From: Sphingobacterium oryzagri | GTDB lineage: Bacteria > Bacteroidota > Bacteroidia > Sphingobacteriales > Sphingobacteriaceae | DNA length: 64,000 nucleotides | Direction of reading: 5' to 3' | Assembly (NCBI RefSeq): GCF_028736175.1 | Contig: NZ_CP117880.1 | Coordinates: 4,960,001 to 5,024,000, forward strand | Part shown: piece after piece, positions 15,918 to 22,856 of the stretch | Numbering within the stretch: position 1 is the stretch's first letter | Layout of the letters: the number at the start of each line of letters is the position of its first letter | Translations under genes and position numbers: made by a program | The notes under the pieces: generated by a model | What the model was told of the DNA's origin: nothing | Database searches by the model: none | What the model saw: only the letters and a program-made list of their open reading frames with translations

Positions 15918-17654
15918 TTAGCCGTTTAATTTTTTCTTTTCTTCCAAAATATATTCTGCCGTGCGCATGGATAAGGCCAAAATAGTCCAAGTCAGGTTTT
16001 TATCGCCCTGTTGTACAAAAGGCCCTGCATCCACTACGTAAAGGTTTTTGCAGTCGTGTGCCTGTCCCCATTTGTTAAGCACAGACGCTTTCGGATCGTT
16101 GCCCATGCGCGTCGTTCCGCCTTCATGGATAATCTTACCTGGCGCTTCCAAGCCATAGAGAGTATCTGCTCCGGGAATATTAGACGTGATGATCGCGCCC
16201 ATTTCGTGCATGATAGATTGAAACGTCTCCTGCATATGTTTCGCTTGTGCCACTTCTTCGTTTGCCCATTTGTAGTTAAACCGCAACACCGGAATACCGA
16301 ATTTATCAACTCTTGCCGGGTCAATTTCGCAGTAGTTATCTTTTCTTGCTAAAGCTGTGCCACGACCGGCCATGCCTACATTGGCGCCATAAAAACGGCG
16401 GTAATCATCTTTCAAATCTTTACCATAGCCACCTGAAGTTTTCTGTTCGCCATTTTTTCCGGCCACTTTTCCGTTTACAGACGGCACCCAATTGGTAAAA
16501 CCGTATGAAGGCATTCGCAAACCACCACCATACTCGATGTGGTAGCCACGCGGAAATGTTAATTTAGAGTTATCTTCCCACCAAGGCGAATAGATATGCA
16601 CACTGCCCACCCCATCTTCGTTGTAGCGTTTACGATCTAATAGTTGCGGTAGAAACCCGGATAAGCTTGCGCCCGTAGAATCATGCAAGTAGCGTCCTAC
16701 CAGGCCGCTGCTATTGCCGACGCCTCCTGGATGTGCCGCAGATTTTGAATTGAGCATAATCCGTGCACTTTCGCAAGCACTGGCGCCTAAGATCACGGTT
16801 TTTCCTTTGACGGCATATTCTTGCATATCTGTTGTGCTGACGTAAGAAACGCCAATCGCTAAGCCTTCGTCATTTGTCAATACTTCGCGCACCATCGCAT
16901 TGTCGATCACTTTCAAATTTCCTGTTTTCATCGCGGGCATGACCAAACACGAAGAGGACGAAAAATCGCCATACACTTTACACGATCGGCCGCACTGTCC
17001 GCAATAAAAGCAGGTGCCTCGACCTTTTATTTCCGGCGAAGCTTCCGTCAAAACCGATCCGCGGCCTGGAATAACCGGAACACCGGCTTTTTTCGCTCCT
17101 TTTGCAATAAACAGTTCGTTCAAACGCGGTTTAGGCGGTTTCATAAATATACCATCGGGTTCGTTCCGAATGCCTTCCACCGTGCCGTAAATGCCAATCA
17201 TACGATCCACACGATCGTAAAAAGGCTTTACTTCGTCGTAAGTTATTGGCCAAGCTTCTGTTTCACCATCTGTCGGTTGAAAATCATCCGGTCCCATGCG
17301 TAAAGATATACGCCCCCAATGGTTTGTTCTGCCACCCAGCATTCGCGCACGAAACCATTCGAACTCCGTTCCGGCAACGGTCGTATACGGTTCGCCATCT
17401 AATTGCCAACCGCCAAATGCGGCGTCAAAATCGCCGAACGGACGCGTGGTCGACGCGCCACGGCGCGGTGATTCCCACGGCCACCGCAATTGCAAGGCGT
17501 CTTTCGCCGGATCAAAAAATGGTCCAGCCTCTAACATCAATACCTTAAGCCCCGCGTGAGCCAAGATATAGCCAGCCATGCCGCCGCCCGCACCGGAGCC
17601 CACCACGATGGCATCATACACTTCTGCATTTTCTTTTATTTGATAATCGGTCAT
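15918..17654 (-). CDS. GMC family FAD oxidoreductase, large dehydrogenase subunit
   Basis: A 578-residue GMC oxidoreductase that oxidises a sugar or alcohol with FAD. The dinucleotide-binding loop is at about 17-30 (VVGSGAGGGMAG), with LMLEAGPF next. The active-site end has IHEGGTTRMG and LYVVDAGPF, then NLTWTILALSMRTAEY with the Asn partner. A Cys group at 215, 218, 221, 225 and 236 (GTCFYCGQCGRSCKV) resembles the iron-sulfur site of FAD glucose dehydrogenases and glucoside 3-dehydrogenases. It has no signal peptide and is expected to leave by piggyback on the Tat-tagged small subunit. No cytochrome gene lies beside it. The substrate is unknown. Confidence 0.93.
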   Translation of the reverse strand: MTDYQIKENAEVYDAIVVGSGAGGGMAGYILAHAGLKVLMLEAGPFFDPAKDALQLRWPWESPRRGASTTRPFGDFDAAFGGWQLDGEPYTTVAGTEFEWFRARMLGGRTNHWGRISLRMGPDDFQPTDGETEAWPITYDEVKPFYDRVDRMIGIYGTVEGIRNEPDGIFMKPPKPRLNELFIAKGAKKAGVPVIPGRGSVLTEASPEIKGRGTCFYCGQCGRSCKVYGDFSSSSCLVMPAMKTGNLKVIDNAMVREVLTNDEGLAIGVSYVSTTDMQEYAVKGKTVILGASACESARIMLNSKSAAHPGGVGNSSGLVGRYLHDSTGASLSGFLPQLLDRKRYNEDGVGSVHIYSPWWEDNSKLTFPRGYHIEYGGGLRMPSYGFTNWVPSVNGKVAGKNGEQKTSGGYGKDLKDDYRRFYGANVGMAGRGTALARKDNYCEIDPARVDKFGIPVLRFNYKWANEEVAQAKHMQETFQSIMHEMGAIITSNIPGADTLYGLEAPGKIIHEGGTTRMGNDPKASVLNKWGQAHDCKNLYVVDAGPFVQQGDKNLTWTILALSMRTAEYILEEKKKLNG

Positions 17655-18041
17655 AATCTCTTCTACATGATTAAACGATAACGGTTCAAATGGCGCGTAA
17701 TAGTCGAAACTAATACCATTTAGCTTGCTAAATATAGAAAAAACATTTTAAGCATGAGGTATTTAAGCGCGTATCTTTTTTGATACGGCAATCAATTTGT
17801 TCATTGTTTTACAAAGCAGGAGAATTTTACCAGATCGATGAGATAGCCTGTCTGGCCGTGCAAATTAGGGCCTGTTTGATTGTTGTCGGAACTAGATTTT
17901 CCTTTTAATTCCTATGGATAGGTAACTGCTACCGCGGTTATTGGAAATGGTTATATTAGCGTAAAATCAGAAGATGTTTTCGGTTCGATTGCGCTTATAC
18001 AAAAGCGGCATAAGAACGGTGCTACACGCGAACGAAATGGC
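17655..18041. other. Intergenic region upstream of the GMC operon
   Basis: It holds a 16-bp perfect palindrome, ATTTAGCTTGCTAAAT (17718-17733), 64 bp before the GMC start, a possible operator. No convincing consensus promoter, gene or terminator was seen in the rest. Confidence 0.45.
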
Positions 18042-19265
18042 CTATTTTTTATTTTTTTCCGCAATCCACAAGGCCATATATTTCGTGCTGCTGAGCTGCT
18101 GGCTATGTAAAATTTCGCCAATGAAATTTGCACGTCGGTGCGCGGCAAGCCTCGACTGAAGATGTAAGATTTTGGCTAAAAAAGGCGCAATAAAGTCTGC
18201 TGCTTGATAGTTTTCACGCAACAATGCCAGCCCCGTTTGCTGCGCCGCGATCCATAGGGCATGATCCCGATAAAGACATACCGCTTTCTCGACAAAATCT
18301 GTCAGCTCATCGGCAATAAAACCGTTCCAGCGAGCATCCTGATGCATGGATTCCGCAGCCAGCGAGCTACAAACGTTTGGCGTCCCGGTCTGCATAGCAT
18401 CGATTATTTTTCCTTTCGCTCCGGCACCAAATGCAATGGGCGCCAACAACACACGGTAGTTAGCCATCGTTTGTCGTGCATCTGCTGCCCGATCTTTTAT
18501 AAAAAAGCGATCTTTGGGCTGGTGAAGCTGATAAACTTTCTCGCTGGCATAAGCACCGTAAATGTGCATTTCTGCTTCGGGTAGCTTATCCTTCAATGGT
18601 GGCCAAACTTCTTTTTTTAGCACTTGCACGGTATGCCAGTTGGGTTCATGCAGGAAATTACCGATAAATATAAAATTGCTCCGCGAGGCAAATGTTGGCC
18701 AGGCATTTTGCGCTGTCGCATCGGGCACCTGCTCTAGAAAGGGCAAATAGTATAGTAGGGCTTCTGGGATATGAAAGGTTTCTTGTAAAAGCTTCATCTC
18801 TTCCCTGGAGATAATTAAGGAAAGATCCGTTCGTAAAAGTGAGGCGATCTCTCGTTTTGCCGTTGGGTTATAGAGATCGACCGTTTGTTGTTTCTTCTGT
18901 GCCTCTTGCCGGGCGGCACGCAGGAAATGTAAATCTTCGGTATCTAATATGGTCAGCGCTTGGGGTGCAAATTGACGGACGCGCCAACCGTATTGTTCTT
19001 CAATCACGAAACGATCGAACAGCACAATAGCTGGATTGAGCTCTGTAATGAAAACATCAAAACTACTGTCGTTCAATTGGATGTTTACATCGGTAATATG
19101 TTGTTCGTAAAGCGGATGACTGTAGGCCGTTTTGCTGGCTGCCGAAGCAAAAACCACGTTGTAACCAGCGCCGGAAAAGAGCTCCAACAACTGCACCATG
19201 CGGGTGCCCGCAGCCGATGATTTTGGCTCTGGCCATACTAAACCTATAAACAATACCGTTTGCAT
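18042..19265 (-). CDS. Glycosyltransferase, GT4-like
   Basis: A 407-residue GT-B fold glycosyltransferase. The N-terminal half starts MQTVLFIGLVWPEPKSSAAG, the usual first strand and Gly loop. The C-terminal nucleotide-sugar half has FIFIGNFLHEPNWHTVQVL, HIYGAYAS and VLLAPIAFGAGAKGKIIDAM with GTPNVCSSLAAESM, the GT4-type region. It probably transfers a sugar to an envelope glycan or glycolipid at the cytoplasmic face. Acceptor and sugar are not predictable, and no other glycan genes adjoin. The frame is open 20 codons upstream, but this ATG is 4 nt after a full promoter, so the longer start would not be transcribed. Confidence 0.85.
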   Translation of the reverse strand: MQTVLFIGLVWPEPKSSAAGTRMVQLLELFSGAGYNVVFASAASKTAYSHPLYEQHITDVNIQLNDSSFDVFITELNPAIVLFDRFVIEEQYGWRVRQFAPQALTILDTEDLHFLRAARQEAQKKQQTVDLYNPTAKREIASLLRTDLSLIISREEMKLLQETFHIPEALLYYLPFLEQVPDATAQNAWPTFASRSNFIFIGNFLHEPNWHTVQVLKKEVWPPLKDKLPEAEMHIYGAYASEKVYQLHQPKDRFFIKDRAADARQTMANYRVLLAPIAFGAGAKGKIIDAMQTGTPNVCSSLAAESMHQDARWNGFIADELTDFVEKAVCLYRDHALWIAAQQTGLALLRENYQAADFIAPFLAKILHLQSRLAAHRRANFIGEILHSQQLSSTKYMALWIAEKNKK

Positions 19266-19269
19266 GGGG

Positions 19270-19301
19270 CTAAGATACATATTTGGGCGGGCGAGGACAA
19301 A
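19270..19301 (-). promoter_or_regulatory. Promoter of the glycosyltransferase gene
   Basis: Minus strand: -33 TTTG (19298-19301), 20-bp spacer, -7 TATCTTAG (19270-19277, one mismatch to TAnnTTTG). The box ends 4 nt before the ATG, which implies a leaderless message. Confidence 0.6.
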
Positions 19302-19570
19302 ACTATGCTGCTCGATCAAAATCAATCAGCCGGATCTTTAAGGTCGGCGTTATCCGCGGGCTTACCGGCAGACTAATTATTCATAAGAAAATGAACAAAA
19401 GTAATCCGCCAACTGTACTGGCGGGATTGTCGACTTTAGGAGTGTGTTCCGCTGCTTAATTCTTGATTTTGTTAGTATTTAATTTAAATTATAATTTTAT
19501 TGTTTTTAACAAAATTAATTGTAATTTTAATACCGATATAGGTGTTTTATGATAAGTAAAATTGCTTAAG
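19302..19570. other. AT-rich intergenic region
   Basis: The right half, about 19460-19560, is strongly AT-rich and probably contains the promoter of the gene at 19571, but no clean TAnnTTTG box was found. No gene or terminator was recognised. Confidence 0.3.
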
Positions 19571-20248
19571 ATGATGACTACGATTTCCGCACTGCTGTTT
19601 TTAATAGGTCTTTGTGTAATCACGATGGGTCACGCTCATGCGCAAAAAATGCTGGTTAATCTCGTTGACTCGCTAACGGAGGCAACAGTGACCATTGCCT
19701 ATATCATTCCTGTAGGATATAATAAAGGTACGATAACGAACGAAAAAAGTCTGGTTTTTATTAAGGAAAGCAGAGAATTTGGTATTTCACCTGTACATTA
19801 TCCTGATAAACGTATTCGGTTAGCCGCACTCGGTTCAAGTATACATACGATGTTGATCCACCCGAAAAAGTCTATCGCCTTGGCAGGATTCGCCACCACT
19901 AACCTGGTCGATAAGACTACATTAGGCATATGGATCTCAAAAAAAGTAGCCACATCGAAAATAAGCAACAACAGAACAAACGAACGAATGCGCTACAAAC
20001 CTATATCAGCTCAGGCACCAGCATACCGCGCTGACCAATCTTTTCTAGTATCCGTTTGCTACCGTCCGATGATAATTGCACCATCTCCGGGCGATAAAAA
20101 TCAGCTTCATGTAAAAGTAGCTGGAGCCAATAACCAGGCATTAGCAGGCCTTGACAGTAGGCTACTTGGTGTTGCTTTTAAAAATCATAAAAGACTGACC
20201 GTTAACTACCAACTACCAAAATCAGCCCATATCCTGGAGGGGGTATAA
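19571..20248 (+). CDS. Unrecognised secreted protein
   Basis: About 225 residues. The start ATG (19571, or 19574) begins MMTTISALLFLIGLCVITMG and ends in AHAQ, a convincing signal peptide, so export is likely. The rest has no family I recognise: a beta-looking segment (MLVNLVDSLTEATVTIAYII), a basic middle (SKKVATSKISNNRTNERMRY) and AGANNQALAGLDSRLLGVAF near the end. Two Cys at most, so no obvious metal site. It stands alone, transcribed toward the 21-bp repeat array. It could be a lineage-restricted gene or a decayed one; the intact frame and signal peptide favour a gene. Confidence 0.5.
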   Translation: MMTTISALLFLIGLCVITMGHAHAQKMLVNLVDSLTEATVTIAYIIPVGYNKGTITNEKSLVFIKESREFGISPVHYPDKRIRLAALGSSIHTMLIHPKKSIALAGFATTNLVDKTTLGIWISKKVATSKISNNRTNERMRYKPISAQAPAYRADQSFLVSVCYRPMIIAPSPGDKNQLHVKVAGANNQALAGLDSRLLGVAFKNHKRLTVNYQLPKSAHILEGV

Positions 20249-20518
20249 GAAACACCGACAACCACCCCCAAAAAAATCGAGCAAAATTGCGCATAGCATA
20301 AGCTACGGTCTATCATAGATCAAGCTGCCTGTCCGAAAATTTCCGACTTAAGTTAATAAGCGTATAGAAATTACAGATGTTCAACCGAATTCTGGGGAGC
20401 AGCTAATTTTATTACTATCCCTTCATCATCCCTGGTGCATACCAAAAATGGCCTATCCTTACCGCAGAAAATACATCGCTAAAAACGTGAATTCATCAGA
20501 AAAAAACGCCGCTGAAGC
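20249..20518. other. Intergenic region before the repeat array
   Basis: No gene, promoter consensus or terminator with a T-tract was recognised between the unrecognised secreted protein and the C-rich tract that borders the array. Confidence 0.3.
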
Positions 20519-21031
20519 ATGGTGCCGCTGGTTGTCGAAATAGCTAAAAGCCCCCGGCCCCGGCCCCATCCCGGATGCCCCCCGATTAGTAATCACCTGC
20601 TAGCGATAAGTGATCACTTGCTGGCAATAAGCAATCACTTGCTGGCGATAAGTAATCACTTGCTGGCAATAAGTAATCACTTGCTGGCGATAAGTAATCA
20701 CTTGCTGGCGATAAGCAATCACTTGCTGGCGATAAGCAATCACTTGCCAGCCATAAGTAATCACTTGCTGGCGATAAGTAATCACTTGCTGGCGATAAGT
20801 AATCACTTGCTGGCGATAAGTAATCACTTGCTGGCAATAAGTAATCACTTGCTGGCGATAAGTAATCACTTGCTGGCGATAAGCAATCACTTGCTGACAA
20901 TAAGTAATCACTTGCTGGCGATAAGTGATCACTTGCTGGCAATAAGTAATCACTTGCTGGCAATAAGTAATCACTTGCTGGCAATAAGTAATCACTTGCT
21001 GGCAATAGGCGGTATCCCTCGAAGTGTGTAA
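20519..21031 (+). CDS. Possible heptad-repeat protein encoded by the 21-bp array
   Basis: A 170-codon frame runs from ATG 20519 through the whole array to TAA at 21031. It would encode a short Pro-rich head (KSPRPRPHPGCPP), 20 heptads of mostly SNHLLAI, and GGIPRSV. Because the unit is 21 bp with no stop, two minus-strand frames are also open, so openness alone proves nothing. The substitutions between units favour this frame: the recurrent changes at unit positions 3 and 18 are silent here (Ser and Ala codons) but change amino acids in both minus frames. No signal peptide or promoter is visible. Treat as a candidate only. Confidence 0.25.
   Translation: MVPLVVEIAKSPRPRPHPGCPPISNHLLAISDHLLAISNHLLAISNHLLAISNHLLAISNHLLAISNHLLAISNHLPAISNHLLAISNHLLAISNHLLAISNHLLAISNHLLAISNHLLAISNHLLTISNHLLAISDHLLAISNHLLAISNHLLAISNHLLAIGGIPRSV
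20551..20583 (-). other. G-quadruplex-type tract beside the repeat array
   Basis: The plus strand has five C-runs of 5, 4, 4, 3 and 6 bases separated by 2, 2, 2 and 5 bases, so the minus strand fits a canonical G-quadruplex pattern. It ends 4 bp before the first repeat unit. Confidence 0.6.
20588..21007. repeat. Tandem array, 20 units of 21 bp
   Basis: Twenty units in perfect 21-bp register, without one insertion or deletion. Each carries AAGTAATCACTT or close, an imperfect dyad that becomes the perfect 12-bp palindrome AAGTGATCACTT in units 2 and 17. Units differ almost only by transitions, at positions 3 (T/C), 4 (A/G) and 18 (G/A); unit 8 is the most diverged. Units are contiguous with no spacers, so this is a minisatellite and not a CRISPR. 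Function unknown. Confidence 0.95.
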
Positions 21032-21306
21032 ATAGGCGAAAATCAGCTTAAGAAACGGTGGTTAGCAGGTTTTTATATACGCCTAACAAGCATATGATGG
21101 AAATAATCCAACAGTCCTTCGGACATTGATTAAGCCAATAATTTACATTCTGCATCTTACACGAGGCATGCATTAAGGGATGTAAACTAAGAATTATTTA
21201 ATCATTCCCCAAGGAATTCAGCTGATCCCAAATTATCATCCAGTAATTTTACATTAAAAAAGGGGCGCCTTTCCGTGCGTCCCTACCATTAAAACGTGGT
21301 GTAACA
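21008..21306. other. Intergenic region after the repeat array
   Basis: No gene recognised. The right end contains the terminator of the minus-strand lipoprotein gene (21256-21283). Confidence 0.3.
21256..21283 (-). terminator. Terminator of the lipoprotein gene
   Basis: Minus strand: GGGACGC pairs with GCGCCCC (one mismatch) across an 8-nt loop, then TTTTTT. Confidence 0.7.
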
Positions 21307-21735
21307 CTATCTTCTTCTAAAGACGATCGTTGTGCGGATATTACCTTCATTGTTAACCAACGTCAGGCGAGCTACCGTCTGAATGATACTCTCTTGTACC
21401 TCATATGTCCGGCCGTCGAACATCATACGTTTGTTTGTTTCCAAGTTATAAGCGTACGAATCTGTCTCGCCATTAGGACCGTAAACATAAGCAAAGTTGT
21501 TTGATTTAAACTCCAGCTCTTCTCCAGCGCCCACCAAAGTTTCGGTAACGTCTGCAGCACCGGCTACGCTGGTGGTTTTCACCACGTCAAACCATTTATT
21601 CGACCGTATAATATTCAGCGCGGTGTCGCGTCCAATATTATCGACCGTGTCTTCACTACATGAAATCATGCTTAGCGAAAGCAATCCGACAAGTAAAAAC
21701 ATCCAGTTTTTAGTCATCCCCAATAATCCGTTCAT
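21307..21735 (-). CDS. Small lipoprotein, lipocalin-like
   Basis: About 142 residues. The N-terminus MNGLLGMTKNWMFLLVGLLSL leads to lipobox MISC, so the mature protein is lipid-anchored. The mature part of about 115 residues is beta-rich (KSNNFAYVYGPNGETDSYAYN, RTYEVQESIIQTVARLTLV, NIRTTIVFRRR), like small lipocalin-type Bacteroidota lipoproteins. ATG at 21717 (MTKNW) is an alternative start. The open frame extends to 21807, but the extra N-terminus would spoil the signal peptide. The family link is weak and function is unknown. Confidence 0.7.
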   Translation of the reverse strand: MNGLLGMTKNWMFLLVGLLSLSMISCSEDTVDNIGRDTALNIIRSNKWFDVVKTTSVAGAADVTETLVGAGEELEFKSNNFAYVYGPNGETDSYAYNLETNKRMMFDGRTYEVQESIIQTVARLTLVNNEGNIRTTIVFRRR

Positions 21736-21888
21736 AGCTTTTAAATTCTTAAAAATGTTAAATGGAGCATTCCAACTTTGATGCCAAAAAAATGATCCGC
21801 TAGTCATCGTGGCATCACCCTATCTCCACAAACCCTTGCGCGTGAAGGATGCGAAGGCGACATAATCACAAAAAAATTAAAAAAACAT

Positions 21889-21918
21889 TTTGGTTTACGA
21901 TTTTTTCGTATAACTTTG
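21889..21918 (+). promoter_or_regulatory. Promoter of the GLPGLI/receptor operon
   Basis: -33 TTTG (21889-21892), 18-bp spacer, -7 TAACTTTG (21911-21918), followed by a 22-nt leader to the ATG at 21941. Confidence 0.65.
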
Positions 21919-21940
21919 ATTAGTTCATAATTACAATGCT

Positions 21941-22855
21941 ATGAAGATAAAACCACTAATCAATCTTACCCTTTTGTGCTTGATAGCAAGCCAACCAACC
22001 ATTGCGCAAGAAGCCGAGCCGGCCGTTGCTAAAGTACATTACATCTTTACACACATCAATGACACCACCCAACGCGATAAATATCAGCGTGACGAGGTGG
22101 TGACTTATTTAGGAAAGACGGGCAGCTACTACACCAGCTATTCCAGTACGCGTGTGCAAGAAGACATGCAAAAACAAATGAACGATCCAGCTTTCGATGG
22201 TAACCTGCAACTTAGTAGTAACACTACGGGTATAGCACAATCGTACTTATACGATCAAAAAGCACAGCAATTAACGGAAGTGACTCGCGTTGGATCGGAT
22301 GACTTTCTCTTGCCGGAACAATATCCGACATTAAATTGGGCTATTGCAGACGAAACGAAAACAATTGGCGGTTATACCTGCCAAAAAGCCCAAGTACCGT
22401 TTAAAGGGCGCAATTATACAGCTTGGTTTACCACTGAACTGCCCTTCTCGGCCGGCCCGTGGAAACTTCACGGCCTACCAGGCTTAATCCTTGAAGCCTC
22501 TGACGATAAAAATGAAGTGCAATTTACCTATTCCGGTTTTGATAAAATGGAAAATGGTGTTTACACGATCAAAACACCTGAAAATGCGCTGGTTTCTACG
22601 CGAAAAGAAATTGCTAAATTACAAGATGCATTTAAGGCCAACCCACAAGCATACATGCAGGCAAAACGAAACATCAGCACAACCACCGGCGTTTCTGGCG
22701 GCTCCGGAAGTATTGTGATACGATCTTCGGGCACTTCTTCAGGCAGCACATCGCCAAAGTTTGACACGAGCAAGATAAAATCCATAAACGTTAAAAAGGC
22801 GGAGGGTTATGCTCCTTCGCGCGTGACGAATAACCCGATCGAATTAACGCCATAA
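21941..22855 (+). CDS. GLPGLI family protein
   Basis: A 304-residue exported protein with signal peptide (LTLLCLIASQPTIAQE). It carries the motif that names the family, GPWKLHGLPGLILEASDD, at about 178-195. Upstream is the usual IGGYTCQKAQVPFKGRNYTAWFT region, and the tail is Ser/Gly-rich. The family is found almost only in Bacteroidota and its role is unknown. It usually sits beside a TonB-receptor-like protein of the type encoded next, with which it is translationally coupled here. A periplasmic partner of the receptor is a reasonable inference. Confidence 0.92.
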   Translation: MKIKPLINLTLLCLIASQPTIAQEAEPAVAKVHYIFTHINDTTQRDKYQRDEVVTYLGKTGSYYTSYSSTRVQEDMQKQMNDPAFDGNLQLSSNTTGIAQSYLYDQKAQQLTEVTRVGSDDFLLPEQYPTLNWAIADETKTIGGYTCQKAQVPFKGRNYTAWFTTELPFSAGPWKLHGLPGLILEASDDKNEVQFTYSGFDKMENGVYTIKTPENALVSTRKEIAKLQDAFKANPQAYMQAKRNISTTTGVSGGSGSIVIRSSGTSSGSTSPKFDTSKIKSINVKKAEGYAPSRVTNNPIELTP

Positions 22856-22856
22856 C

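Noticed and set aside
15918-17654. Classical choline or glucose-methanol-choline oxidase
   Set aside because: The co-transcribed Tat-tagged small subunit and the Cys cluster indicate a periplasmic dehydrogenase and not an oxidase.
20586-21005. Two long minus-strand frames across the repeat array
   Set aside because: They are open only because the unit length is a multiple of three, and the recurrent unit differences change their residues.
20588-21007. Possible CRISPR array
   Set aside because: The 21-bp units are contiguous with no unique spacers, and no cas gene is near.
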